From Cellulosimicrobium cellulans (lineage in GTDB: Bacteria > Actinomycetota > Actinomycetes > Actinomycetales > Cellulomonadaceae), in the NCBI RefSeq assembly GCF_006539945.1, contig NZ_BJNZ01000021.1, forward strand, positions 1-64,000: a stretch of 64,000 nt of DNA, read 5' to 3'. The translations under genes were made by a program, and so were the position numbers. The notes below the pieces were generated by a model that worked only from the letters and a program-made list of their open reading frames with translations, searched no databases and had not been told where the DNA came from. Position 1 is the first letter of the stretch; each line of letters begins with the position of its first letter. Shown here one piece after another: positions 51,663 to 60,699 of the stretch.

Positions 51663-53068
51663 CCCAGCGCGCGACGCTCCTGCGCCGCCGGCCCGTGCTC
51701 TACCGCGCGCCGCGCGTCCCCGGGACCGTCGTCGCGCGCAGCCGGACCGTCGCCGCCTGGGTCGCGGGCGGGGCCGTCGTCGTCGCGCTCCTCGCCGTCC
51801 TCGGGTTCGTCGTGCCCGAGCTCCAGATGGCCGCCGTGGGCGGTGCGCTCGTGGTGCTCGTCATCGGGCTCACGGCTTACGAGCCGGTCGCCCTGCCGAT
51901 CCTCGCCATGCCCGCGCTCGTGATCGTCCAGCGCGTCGGCGGGGGCGGGGTCGACCTCTCCCTCAGCGACTTCGCGCTGTTCGGCGCGTTCTGGTTCGCG
52001 CTCTTCTTCTCGCCGCGGCCGTTCTCGCGGCCGATGCGGGCCATGCTCTGGCTGTCGCTCGTGTACCAGGTCGCGACGCTCTTCACCGTGATCGTCAACC
52101 CGTTCAGCGCGAACGTCGTGGAGTGGTTCCACGCGTGGCTCTCGGTCGCCGGGGCGCTCGTGCTCGGCTGGGCCGTCGGGCGGTCCGGGCGCGCGCGGCT
52201 CGGGCTGACCCTCTTCCTCGTGCCCTGTCTCGCTATCGCCGCGCAGACGTGCCTCGTCGCGCTGCAGCAGCTCGCGGCGGGCAACACGGGACCGGTGTAC
52301 ATCGACTCCCCGCTCGCGATGCACAAGAACTTCATCGGGTGCGTGCTCGCGTTCGCCGCCCTCACCGCCTACGCGCGCCCGTGGTGGGTCGGCTGGCCGC
52401 GCTGGTTCTCGCTCGGGGCCTTCTGGCTGTGCTCCCTCGGCGTGCTCGCCGCGCAGGCGCGTCAGGCCCTCATCGGCCTGGCGATCGGCATCATGCTCAT
52501 CACGCTGCGCGGCGACCCCGACCGCAAGCGCTCGAAGCTCATCCTGCTCGCCGCGATCCCGGCGATCTACTTCGTCGTGCTCGCGGTGCAGGAGCAGCTC
52601 GAGTCGGGGAACGAGTTCAACTCCGCGAACCAGCGGCTCACCTGGTACGCCGACTCGATCGAGGTGTGGCAGCGCAGCCCGTGGGTCGGCATGGGCCTGC
52701 GGTGGTGGACCGCGGGCGTCACGGAGTTCGTCTTCCAGCCGCCCAACGTCGAGCTCGAGGTGCTGACGTCCGCCGGGATCGTCGGGCTCGTCGGGTTCCT
52801 CGTGCTGTTCCTCGGCGGGATGGTCGTGCTGTGGCGCATCAACCCGCGTTTCGGGACCCTCGCGTTCTCGATGCTCATGATGCGCTTCGTCCAGGGCCAG
52901 TTCGACCTCTTCTGGGTGTCCGTCCAGGTGACGGTCCCCTTCGTCATCGTCGGGGTGTGCCTGGGCGCCGAGTCCTACGCCGAGTCGCGCCGGTACGCCC
53001 GTCACATGACCGGTCGGGAGCTCCCTCTCGACGAGCTGCGATCCGTGCGGGAGATGGCCGAACGATGA
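51659..53068 (+). CDS. O-antigen ligase/polymerase-like membrane protein
   Basis: 469 residues with about ten hydrophobic segments. The large loop region contains NSANQRLTWYADSIEVWQRSPWVGMGLRWW, which matches the R-x-x-x-W...G-x-G pattern of the Wzy_C/O-antigen ligase family, and FVFQPPNVELEVLTSAGIVG with the conserved His position replaced by Asn/Pro context. It could polymerise or ligate a glycan at the outer membrane face. GTG 51659 overlaps the upstream stop. No Wzx flippase is present in the window. Confidence 0.82.
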   Translation: MTQRATLLRRRPVLYRAPRVPGTVVARSRTVAAWVAGGAVVVALLAVLGFVVPELQMAAVGGALVVLVIGLTAYEPVALPILAMPALVIVQRVGGGGVDLSLSDFALFGAFWFALFFSPRPFSRPMRAMLWLSLVYQVATLFTVIVNPFSANVVEWFHAWLSVAGALVLGWAVGRSGRARLGLTLFLVPCLAIAAQTCLVALQQLAAGNTGPVYIDSPLAMHKNFIGCVLAFAALTAYARPWWVGWPRWFSLGAFWLCSLGVLAAQARQALIGLAIGIMLITLRGDPDRKRSKLILLAAIPAIYFVVLAVQEQLESGNEFNSANQRLTWYADSIEVWQRSPWVGMGLRWWTAGVTEFVFQPPNVELEVLTSAGIVGLVGFLVLFLGGMVVLWRINPRFGTLAFSMLMMRFVQGQFDLFWVSVQVTVPFVIVGVCLGAESYAESRRYARHMTGRELPLDELRSVREMAER

Positions 53069-54237
53069 CCGACCTGCGGATCCTGCAGATCGCCCCGGAG
53101 ATCGCCCCGGGCAGCGGCGTGGGGGGCGTCGCGCACCACCTGGAGGAGGCCTTCGAACGCGCCGGGGTGCCGACCGCGCGCTTCACCCTCGCCGAGGCGC
53201 ACGGCAGGTGGCTCCCCGAGCCGGGGCCGGGCGTCCGGGGCCGGCTCGTGCTCCTCGCCCGGGTCGTGTGGTTCTCCACCGTGGGCACCGCCCTCGCGCG
53301 GCGTCGGGTCGCCCGCGAGCGCCTCGCGGGCCGGGGAACCGGGGACGCGGTGGTCTCGATCTGCCACAACGACGTCCTCGCCGGCGACGTGTACGTCAAC
53401 CACGGCATCCTCCGGGTCGCCATGCGGGCCCGCGGAGGGTACGCGTGGCGCATGGCCCGCAACCCGCTGCACCTCTTCACGGCGGCCCGCGACGCGCTCC
53501 GGTACCGCGGCCGCTCCCACCGCGTGGTCGTCAACCTCACACGGTCCGAGCGCGACGCGCTGCGCAGCACGTACCCGCGGCTGCGCGCCCGGGCCGTCGT
53601 GATCGGCAACGGCGTGGACGTCGCGCGCTTCGCGCCGCCCACGCCCGCCGAGCGCGCCGCCGCCCGTACCGCGGCGGGCGTGCCCGAGGGCGCCGTCCAC
53701 GTCGTGTTCGTCGGGCACGAGTTCGACCGCAAGGGCCTCGACCTCGTGCTCGCCGCTGCCGCGGACCTGCCCGACGTCCACGTGAGCGTCGTCGGCGGGA
53801 CGCCGGACATGCTCGCCGACGTCCGGGCCCGGGTCGCCCGCCTCGGGACGGCCGACCGCGTGCACCTGGCGGGCCGCGTGCCCGACCCGCGGCCCTGGCT
53901 CCACGCGGCGGACGCCCTCGCCCTGCCGAGTGCCTACGAGGCGAACGCGCTCGTCGTCCTCGAGGCGCTCGCGTGCGGGGTCCCCGTGGTCGCGACCCCC
54001 GTGGGCTACGCACCCGACGTGGTCGAGGACGGGGTCACCGGGTGGCTGGTGGACCGGACGGTCGAGGGCGTCCGCACAGGTCTCGCGGCCGTCGCCGCCC
54101 TGGACGACGCCGCGCGCGGCGAGGTCTCCGCGCGGGCGCGCGCCACCGCCGAGCGGCACGACTGGGACGCCGTCGCACGTCGCTACCTCGAGCTCGCGGC
54201 GGCGCTCGCCACCGCACGATCGGAGCACCGCCCGTGA
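53065..54237 (+). CDS. GT4-family glycosyltransferase
   Basis: A 390-residue GT-B enzyme. GSGVGGVAHHLEEAF (acceptor loop), VIGNGVDVARFAPP (linker), VFVGHEFDRKGLDLVLAAA and ALPSAYEANALVVLEALACGVPVVATPVGYAPDVV (E-x7-E donor motif). The VYVNHGILRVAMRARGGYAW region is unusually basic and hydrophobic, which may allow membrane contact. ATGA overlap upstream, GTGA downstream. Confidence 0.92.
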   Translation: MTDLRILQIAPEIAPGSGVGGVAHHLEEAFERAGVPTARFTLAEAHGRWLPEPGPGVRGRLVLLARVVWFSTVGTALARRRVARERLAGRGTGDAVVSICHNDVLAGDVYVNHGILRVAMRARGGYAWRMARNPLHLFTAARDALRYRGRSHRVVVNLTRSERDALRSTYPRLRARAVVIGNGVDVARFAPPTPAERAAARTAAGVPEGAVHVVFVGHEFDRKGLDLVLAAAADLPDVHVSVVGGTPDMLADVRARVARLGTADRVHLAGRVPDPRPWLHAADALALPSAYEANALVVLEALACGVPVVATPVGYAPDVVEDGVTGWLVDRTVEGVRTGLAAVAALDDAARGEVSARARATAERHDWDAVARRYLELAAALATARSEHRP

Positions 54238-55265
54238 GGATCCTCCACGCCGTCCGGTCCGACGGCTTCGCCGGCGTCGAGCGCCACGTGGCGCGGCTCG
54301 CGCGCGCGCAGTCGGCAGCGGGCCACGACGTCGCGGTCGTCGGCGGAGCGCCCGACGGCATGCGCGCGACGGTGGACGACCCGACGGTGCCCCTCCTCCC
54401 CGCGGCCTCGACCGGCGACGTCGTGCGGGCGCTGCGCCGGCACGCGGCGGCGGCGGACGTCGTGCACGTGCACATGACCGCGGCCGAGGTCGCCGCCGCC
54501 GTCGCGGCCCGGACGACGGGCGGGTTCCCGCCGGTCGTCTCGACGCGCCACTTCGCCCGACGGCGCGGCACCGGGGCACGGGGACGGCTCGTCGCGGTCG
54601 TCGCCGCGTCGTCGGTCCGGGCCCAGATCGCCATCAGCCGGTACGTCGCGGACCACGTGGAGGGCGACAGCGTCGTGGTGCACCCCGGCGTGGCGGACCG
54701 TCCCGACGGGCGCGGCGCCGCCGCGCGCGACGACGTCGTGCTGGTCGTCCAGCGGCTCGAGGCCGAGAAGCGCACCGACCTCGCGCTCGAGGCGTTCGCG
54801 GCGTCCGGGCTCGCCGGCCGCGGGTGGCGGCTCGAGATCGCGGGCGACGGCGCGCAGCGGCCGGCGCTCACCGACCTCGCACGGTCGCTCGGCATCGACG
54901 AGGACATGTCGTTCCTCGGGGCGCGCGACGACGTCGACGCCCTCCTGGGGCGCGCCGGCGTGCTCGTCGCGCCGTGCCCCGTCGAAGGACTGGGCCTGAG
55001 CGTCCTCGAGGCGATGGCGAGCGGGCTGCCGGTCGTCGCCTCTGCCGCGGGAGGGCACCGCGAGACGCTCGACGGGATCGACCCGCTCACGCTCTACCCC
55101 CCGCTCGACCCGCGCGCCGCCGGCCGCTCCCTGGCCGCCCTCGCCGCCGACCCCGGACGCCGCGACGCGTGCGCCGCCGCCGGCCGCGCCGCGCAGCGCG
55201 AGCGCTTCACGCCCGCGGCGCAGGTCGCCGGGACGGACGCCGTCTACCGCGCGGTGCTCGCGTGA
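54234..55265 (+). CDS. GT4-family glycosyltransferase
   Basis: A 343-residue GT-B enzyme: SDGFAGVERHVARLARA, IAISRYVADHV, VVHPGVADRPDGR, VLVVQRLEAEKRTDLALEAF, VLVAPCPVEGLGLSVLEAMASGLPVVASAAGGHRETL (donor motif). It is slightly shorter than its neighbours. Coupled by GTGA overlaps at both ends within the 49.6-56.4 kb operon. Confidence 0.92.
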   Translation: MRILHAVRSDGFAGVERHVARLARAQSAAGHDVAVVGGAPDGMRATVDDPTVPLLPAASTGDVVRALRRHAAAADVVHVHMTAAEVAAAVAARTTGGFPPVVSTRHFARRRGTGARGRLVAVVAASSVRAQIAISRYVADHVEGDSVVVHPGVADRPDGRGAAARDDVVLVVQRLEAEKRTDLALEAFAASGLAGRGWRLEIAGDGAQRPALTDLARSLGIDEDMSFLGARDDVDALLGRAGVLVAPCPVEGLGLSVLEAMASGLPVVASAAGGHRETLDGIDPLTLYPPLDPRAAGRSLAALAADPGRRDACAAAGRAAQRERFTPAAQVAGTDAVYRAVLA

Positions 55266-56428
55266 CGGCCGGTGCGGGCGCGGGCGACGTCGTCGTCCTG
55301 TCGCTCGAGCGCTGGGACGACGTGTGGCGCCGGAACCAGTACCTCGTGGCGGAGCTGTGCCGCGCCGACCCGACGGCGCGGGTGCTGTTCGTCGAGCCGG
55401 CGGCCGACCCGCTGCACCGGCTCAGCCGACGCGGCGTCCCCCGCCCCGGCCGGGGCCTGCGCGCCGCGCCCGACCTGGACGGGATCGCCCCCGGGCGCGT
55501 GCTCCTGCACGAGCCGACCAAGTGGCTCCCCCGCAGGGTCGACCCGGGCGCGGACGTCCGGCTCGCCCGGTCGGTCGAGCGCGCCGTGGCCCGCGCCGGG
55601 CTGCGCCGGCCCGTGCTGTGGGTCAACGACCCGTCCGGCGCCGCCGTCGTGCTGCGCACGGGCTGGCCCGCGCTCTACGACGTCACCGACGACTGGCTCG
55701 CCGCCGACCGCACCCCCGCGGAGCACGCGCGCCTGGTCGAGGACGAGGCGACGCTGCTGGAGCGGTGCGCCGAGGTCACGGTGTGCTCCCCGGGCCTGGT
55801 CGCACGCAAGGGCGCGCTCCGCGACGTGACGCTCCTGACGAACGGCGTCGACCTCGACCGCTACCGCGGCGCGTACGACCGTCCGGCCGACCTCCCCGCC
55901 GGCCGGGTCGCGCTCTACGTCGGGACCGTGCACCCCGACCGGTTCGACGTCCCGCTCCTGCTCGCGACGGCCCGCGCGCTCGACGGGCACGCCCGGGTGG
56001 TGCTCGTCGGGCCGGTGGTGGACCTCTCCGCCGCCGAGCACGCGGACCTCGCGCGCGCCGGGGTCGTGCTCCTCGGGCCACGTCCCTGGACGGCCGTGCC
56101 GGCCTACCTGCGCCACGCCGACGTCTTGCTCGTCCCGCACGTCGTCGACGCGTTCACCGACAGCCTGGACCCCATCAAGCTCTACGAGTACCGGGCCGTC
56201 GAGCGGCCTGTGGTGTCGACGCCCGTGGCCGGGTTCCGGGACGAGCCCGGGGTGCGGGTCGCCGCCGGCGAGGACTTCCCGACGGCGGTGCTCGCCGCGC
56301 TCGGCGACGCGGCGCCCCCGCGGGCCGACCGGCTCGCCACCGATCCGCCCGACGTCCCGACGTGGCGCGGTCAGGCTGCGCTCATGCGCGCGGCGCTGAC
56401 CCGGACACGGACGTCCAGACGTCGGTGA
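55262..56428 (+). CDS. Glycosyltransferase, GT-B (GT1/GT4-like)
   Basis: 388 residues. It starts with LSLERWDDVWRRNQYLVAELC, as in the actinobacterial teichuronic/arabinogalactan-type glycosyltransferase-like group. It continues ALYDVTDDWLAADRTPAEHARL, TNGVDLDRYRGAY, LYVGTVHPDRFDVPLLLA and DSLDPIKLYEYRAVERPVVSTPVAGF, the donor-binding E-Y-R-A motif. It is the last gene of the plus-strand operon. Its end overlaps the opposite-strand GT4 by 47 bp. Confidence 0.88.
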   Translation: MTAGAGAGDVVVLSLERWDDVWRRNQYLVAELCRADPTARVLFVEPAADPLHRLSRRGVPRPGRGLRAAPDLDGIAPGRVLLHEPTKWLPRRVDPGADVRLARSVERAVARAGLRRPVLWVNDPSGAAVVLRTGWPALYDVTDDWLAADRTPAEHARLVEDEATLLERCAEVTVCSPGLVARKGALRDVTLLTNGVDLDRYRGAYDRPADLPAGRVALYVGTVHPDRFDVPLLLATARALDGHARVVLVGPVVDLSAAEHADLARAGVVLLGPRPWTAVPAYLRHADVLLVPHVVDAFTDSLDPIKLYEYRAVERPVVSTPVAGFRDEPGVRVAAGEDFPTAVLAALGDAAPPRADRLATDPPDVPTWRGQAALMRAALTRTRTSRRR

Positions 56429-57584
56429 GCACCCGCGCCGTGCGCGCCACGGGGAACCGGCGGAGCGCCGACGTACGCGCCCGGAGCGCGCGCTCGCGGG
56501 CCGCGGCCGGGTCGCGCAGCACGTCGAGCAGGGCCGCCGCGAGCGCGTCGACGTCGCCGGGCGGCACGAGGAGCCCGAGCGTCGGGGGCCCTTCCTCGGG
56601 GTCGTCGAGGATCTCCTCGACGCCGCCCGCCCGCGTCGCGACGACCGGGACGCCACGGACCATCGCCTCGACGACGACCTGCCCGAACGGCTCCGGCACG
56701 GGCGACGCGTGCACGCACACGGCCGCGTGGTCGAGCTCCGGGCGCGGGTCGGCGACGAAGCCGACGAGGTCGACGTGGTCGTCGAGCGCGAGCCGGGTCA
56801 CCTCGGCCCGGACCTGCGCCGCGTAGTCCTCGGCGCCGAACGCCGGCTCCCCGACGACCCGCAGCCGCGCCCCCGGCACCGCGTCCACGACCGTACGCAG
56901 CGCGCGCACGACCTCGAGCTGACCCTTGGTCGGGCTGATCCGCCCGACCATCACGGCCAGGGGCTCGGGCACGTCCGCACGCCGCGAGAGCGCCGTCTCG
57001 GCGCCCTCCGCCTGCTCGGGGGCGAATCCCGGGTACGCGACCGCGGTCGTCACGGGCAGCGTCGCCGCCGTCGCGCGCGAGTTCGCGACCACCGCCGCCG
57101 GGACCCGGCGCGCCAGCCCGCGCACGACCCGGACGAGCGGGCCGGGCAGGTAGTCGGGGGCGATGCGGTCGTGGACGTGCCACACGAGAGGTCGGCGGGC
57201 GAGGGCCGCGGGCACGATCCCCAGGAGGTCGGCCTTGAGCGACGTCGTGTGCACGACGTCGGGCCGCAGCGCCCGCACGCGCCGCGCGAGCCGCCAGAGG
57301 AAGGGGACCGCGCGCAGGGCGCCCACGAGCGTCGTCGTCGACAGCCGCCCGGCGCGCTCGCGGTCGGCGGTCGCCACGGACCGCGCGAGCGGGACGATCT
57401 CGACCCGGACGCCGAGCTCTTCCAGGCGCGCGCGCAGGGGACCGTCGGCGAAGAGCAGCGCCCGCACGTCGACCTCGGGCCCGAGCGACGCGCACGTGCG
57501 CACGAGCGCGAGCTCGGCGCCGCCGAGCTCCGCGGTGTGGTCGAGGACGAGGACCCGGAGCGGCGGACCGCCCGGGGCGGTCAC
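56382..57584 (-). CDS. GT4-family glycosyltransferase
   Basis: A 400-residue GT-B enzyme: HTAELGGAELALVRTC, VVANSRATAATL, AVMVGRISPTKGQLEVVRAL, SPVPEPFGQVVVEAMVRGVPVVATRAGGVEEIL. GTG 57584 overlaps the stop of the Wzz-like gene (GTGA); GTG 57587 one codon upstream is equally possible. It belongs to the minus-strand operon that starts with the GT4 gene at 60627. Confidence 0.92.
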   Translation of the reverse strand: MTAPGGPPLRVLVLDHTAELGGAELALVRTCASLGPEVDVRALLFADGPLRARLEELGVRVEIVPLARSVATADRERAGRLSTTTLVGALRAVPFLWRLARRVRALRPDVVHTTSLKADLLGIVPAALARRPLVWHVHDRIAPDYLPGPLVRVVRGLARRVPAAVVANSRATAATLPVTTAVAYPGFAPEQAEGAETALSRRADVPEPLAVMVGRISPTKGQLEVVRALRTVVDAVPGARLRVVGEPAFGAEDYAAQVRAEVTRLALDDHVDLVGFVADPRPELDHAAVCVHASPVPEPFGQVVVEAMVRGVPVVATRAGGVEEILDDPEEGPPTLGLLVPPGDVDALAAALLDVLRDPAAARERALRARTSALRRFPVARTARVLTDVWTSVSGSAPRA

Positions 57585-59464
57585 CACCGGAACGGGCGCT
57601 TGCGCTCGTCCGTCGCGGGATCGTCACCGGTCTCCTCCGGCGCAGCCGGCTCGACCTTGCTCCAGGCCGGGGCGAGCACGGCGTGCCGCTTGCCCGGACG
57701 CTGCGGAGCACCGGACGCCGCGGCGCCGTCGGGCGTGACCGCGCCGCCGGCGGGCGCCGAGGGCGGCACGGGGCGCGCCGCCGCGTCGTCGACCGCGACG
57801 GCCGCCGCGGCGACCGAGGCGCGTCGCGTGCCGACCGCACGCGCGGCGTCGTCCGGGGTGGGCTCGTCCTCGGGCCGGCCCGACCGCGCCGGCCCGGACG
57901 GCTCGGCGGGAGCGTTCGGCCGCCCGGTCGCCGCAGGCGCGACGGAGGGGCCGGGTGCCGCCGCACGAGCGCCCTCCTGACCGGCTCCCTGCTCCGTGTC
58001 GTCGCCGTACGTCGAGGCGTAGAGCATGCGCCGGTCGCCCGTGACCCCGGTCAGCGCGATGCCGAGCAGGGGGACGTTGCTGACCCGCAGCCGCTCGGTC
58101 GCCTCCGCGAGCACCGCACGGTCGGTGCGGCCGGCGGACGCGATGAGCACGACGCCGTTCGCGTAGCCGCCGAGGATCGTCGCGTCGGCCGCCGCCAGGA
58201 CGGGGGGCGCGTCGACCACGACGACCTCCGCGTGGTCGCGGAGGCTCCTGACGAGACCTCGCGCGCGCTCCGTGGCGAGGAAGTCCGCCGGGTCCATCTC
58301 CTCCTCCGGCACCGGCATGACCCGCAGGTTCGGCACCGCCGTCGGGCGCAGCTCCTGGTCCTGCCCGTCCCAGTCGTCGGGGGCGGGGAGCATACGGTCG
58401 AGCTGCGGGCGCCGCAGGTCGCCGGACAGCGCCACCGTGCGTCGGCCGCTGAGCGCGAACGAGGCCGCGAGGTTCGCCGTGATGAACGAGCGCGGCGCCG
58501 ACGGGTCGGCCGCCGTGACGACGACGACCGCGTGCTTCATGCCCGCGGTGGACACCTGGACGGCGGTGCGCAGCTCACGGATCGACTCCGTGAAGGGCGT
58601 CGCGACCTTGCTCGCCACCGGCAGGGCGCGCGTGTGCGTGAACTCCTTCTCCGCAGGCCGCGTGCCGTAGAGCTCCGCGAGGACCGGTGTCTCGGTGAGC
58701 CGCGTGGACTCGGCCGCGCTCCGGACACGGACGTCGAGCCCTCGACGTGCGAACGCGAGCCCGATCCCCGCCACGAGGCCCACGACGAGGGCCAGCGCCA
58801 GCACCGTCAACCGGGAGAGCCCGAGGGGCTCGGCCCCCGTCGCGGGCGCGACGACCTCGCCCGGCACGGCGATGCCCCGGAGGGAGTTGATCTGCACCGT
58901 GAGCGCGGAGTAGTCGCCGACGATGATGTCCTGCTCGGCCAGCGCCAGCGGGTCCTCCGGGTCGGCAGCGAGGCGCTGGCGCACGCCCGCGAGCTGCTCG
59001 GCGAGCGCCTGGCGGCGGCTCTCGAGCTCGGCGACCTGGTCGGCCTGGATCACGACGAGCTGGGCCACGTACGCGTCGGCGAACGCGTTCGCGACCTCGA
59101 CGGACTGCGCCTCCTCGGTGGTCGTGGCCTCGACCGCCACCGTCTTGTTCTCGCCGTCGACGTCGCCGGACACCTGGTCGGCCAGCTCGTCCGCCGCCGC
59201 TTCCGGCTCGCCGAGCGCGGCGGCGGCAGCCGCGGCGACCTCGGGCGAGGTGACGTCGTCGGCGTCGGTCGCCACCGTCACCTCGACTAGCGACTCGCCG
59301 CCCTGCGCGCTCTGGACGCCGTAGAGCTGGACCGTCGCGGTCGCCCGGTACGTCGTCTCCTGGCGGTCGACGTAGAACAACGCGGCCGCGACGACGACGA
59401 GCACCGCGGCGAGCACGTAGTACTTGCCCGCCCAGATCGTGCGGAGGAACTCCCTGATCGTCAT
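57581..59464 (-). CDS. Wzz-like chain-length protein with degenerate tyrosine-kinase domain
   Basis: 627 residues. The N-terminal Wzz-type part has a membrane segment (~16-32), a periplasmic-type coiled coil (~140-180) and a second membrane segment (~220-237). It is followed by a CpsD/BY-kinase-like P-loop domain (~290-480). The expected Walker A G-x-x-x-G-K-S/T is replaced by ADPSAPRSFITANLA, with no Gly-Lys-Ser/Thr. The Walker A' position reads VALSGDLRRP, and VVVDAPPVL resembles Walker B. The C-terminal ~120 residues are Pro/Ala-rich and lack the tyrosine cluster of BY-kinases. It probably regulates chain length or export but is unlikely to be an active kinase. ATGA overlap with the upstream GT4. 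Confidence 0.85.
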   Translation of the reverse strand: MTIREFLRTIWAGKYYVLAAVLVVVAAALFYVDRQETTYRATATVQLYGVQSAQGGESLVEVTVATDADDVTSPEVAAAAAAALGEPEAAADELADQVSGDVDGENKTVAVEATTTEEAQSVEVANAFADAYVAQLVVIQADQVAELESRRQALAEQLAGVRQRLAADPEDPLALAEQDIIVGDYSALTVQINSLRGIAVPGEVVAPATGAEPLGLSRLTVLALALVVGLVAGIGLAFARRGLDVRVRSAAESTRLTETPVLAELYGTRPAEKEFTHTRALPVASKVATPFTESIRELRTAVQVSTAGMKHAVVVVTAADPSAPRSFITANLAASFALSGRRTVALSGDLRRPQLDRMLPAPDDWDGQDQELRPTAVPNLRVMPVPEEEMDPADFLATERARGLVRSLRDHAEVVVVDAPPVLAAADATILGGYANGVVLIASAGRTDRAVLAEATERLRVSNVPLLGIALTGVTGDRRMLYASTYGDDTEQGAGQEGARAAAPGPSVAPAATGRPNAPAEPSGPARSGRPEDEPTPDDAARAVGTRRASVAAAAVAVDDAAARPVPPSAPAGGAVTPDGAAASGAPQRPGKRHAVLAPAWSKVEPAAPEETGDDPATDERKRPFRW

Positions 59465-60627
59465 CGCTGTGCTCTCCCCCCACCGGGTCGCCCCGCGCCG
59501 ACGGTGCGGTCCATCTGCTGCGCCACGACGCCTCGCAGCCGCTCGACGAACCGTTCACGGCCGAACGTCGCGACGTGCGCCGTGACGGCGCCATCATCCC
59601 ACGTGCGCCCTGCCGCCACCTCGACGGCCTCGGCCACCAGCTCGGCGCGCGGCGCGTCGAAGAAGACACCGTTCACGCCGTCCACGACCGTGTCGAGGTA
59701 TCCGCCGTCGCGCAGCACCACGCTCGGCCGCCCGAACGCCCCGGCCTCGAGCGGTGACAGCCCGTAGTCCTCGTACGACGCCGCGACGAGCGCCGCCGCG
59801 TTCCGGTAGACCCAGCGCAGCGTCGCGTCGTCGACACGGCCGAGCAGGCGCACCCTGCCGCCGCCGCGGGCCGCCTGCGTCTCCAGCCGGGCACGGTCCG
59901 GGCCGTCCCCGACGACGACGAGCTCGCGCCCTGTCGCGAGCGCCGCCTCGACGACGACGTCGACGTTCTTGTACGGCAGCAGGCGTGCCACGCACAGGAG
60001 GAAGCCGGGCTCCACGCCGGGGACCGCGCGCTCCTCGCCGTCCGGCAGCATCGCGGGGGGCGGTGCGAGCACCTCGGCCTCGATCCCGTACGCGTCGCGG
60101 ATCGCGCGCTGCGTCACGGTCGAGTTGGCGAGGTAGACGTCCGCGCGCCGGGCGGCGGCGCCGTCCCACCGGCGCAGCCCCGGGGACAGGAGGCCGAGCG
60201 CGGTGGCCGCGGCACGTCGTCGGGCACGGTGCGCGGCGGAGCCGTCCGCCGGCCCCAGGTACCGGTCGCGCTGGTACAGCCACCGGGCGGGCGCGTGGCA
60301 GTAGACGACGGTGCGCCCCGCCCCCCGGTAGCCGTGCGCCCAGCCGGTGGACGACGCGAGCAGGACGTCCGCCTCGACGCGCTGGCGGTCGACGGCGGGC
60401 GCGAGGAACGGGAGCGCGACCCGGTGGTGCCGGCGCAGGAGGGCCGCCCGGTCGAGTGCGGACGTCCGCACGTCGAGGGAGCCGAACTCGGGGAACGTGC
60501 CGGCCGGGTCGTACAGCGTCGTGTACATCGGCGAGCCGGGGAACGCGTCGGCGAGCAGCAGCGCGACCCGCTCCGCGCCACCACGCTGGGTCGCGTAGTC
60601 GTGCGCGAGCGCCACACCGTGGGTCAT
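59461..60627 (-). CDS. GT4-family glycosyltransferase
   Basis: A 388-residue GT-B enzyme. The N terminus HDYATQRGGAERVALLLADAF and the YCHAPARWLYQRDRYL segment are characteristic of a GT4 subgroup related to WbaZ/mannosyltransferases. The donor domain has FLLCVARLLPYKNVDVVVEAAL and AASYEDYGLSPLEAGAFGRPSVVL (E-x7-E). ATG 60627 has GGGAGGA ahead, and a TAGGCT -10-like box (60656-60661) lies about 28 nt upstream. It is the first gene of the minus-strand unit GT4-Wzz-GT4. Confidence 0.92.
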   Translation of the reverse strand: MTHGVALAHDYATQRGGAERVALLLADAFPGSPMYTTLYDPAGTFPEFGSLDVRTSALDRAALLRRHHRVALPFLAPAVDRQRVEADVLLASSTGWAHGYRGAGRTVVYCHAPARWLYQRDRYLGPADGSAAHRARRRAAATALGLLSPGLRRWDGAAARRADVYLANSTVTQRAIRDAYGIEAEVLAPPPAMLPDGEERAVPGVEPGFLLCVARLLPYKNVDVVVEAALATGRELVVVGDGPDRARLETQAARGGGRVRLLGRVDDATLRWVYRNAAALVAASYEDYGLSPLEAGAFGRPSVVLRDGGYLDTVVDGVNGVFFDAPRAELVAEAVEVAAGRTWDDGAVTAHVATFGRERFVERLRGVVAQQMDRTVGAGRPGGGRAQR

Positions 60628-60672
60628 CGGTCCTCCCTCGCGAACGCAGAGAACCAGCCTAGGTCGGAGGGA

Positions 60673-60688
60673 CCCCCCGCGAGGGGGG
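60673..60688 (-). terminator. C6/G6 hairpin between pth and the GT4 gene
   Basis: Six C (60673-60678) pair with six G (60683-60688) around GCGA, 54 nt past the pth stop. The TCACCCGGGTGA palindrome (60700-60711) lies between it and pth. Confidence 0.45.
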
Positions 60689-60699
60689 ACGAAGGGACC

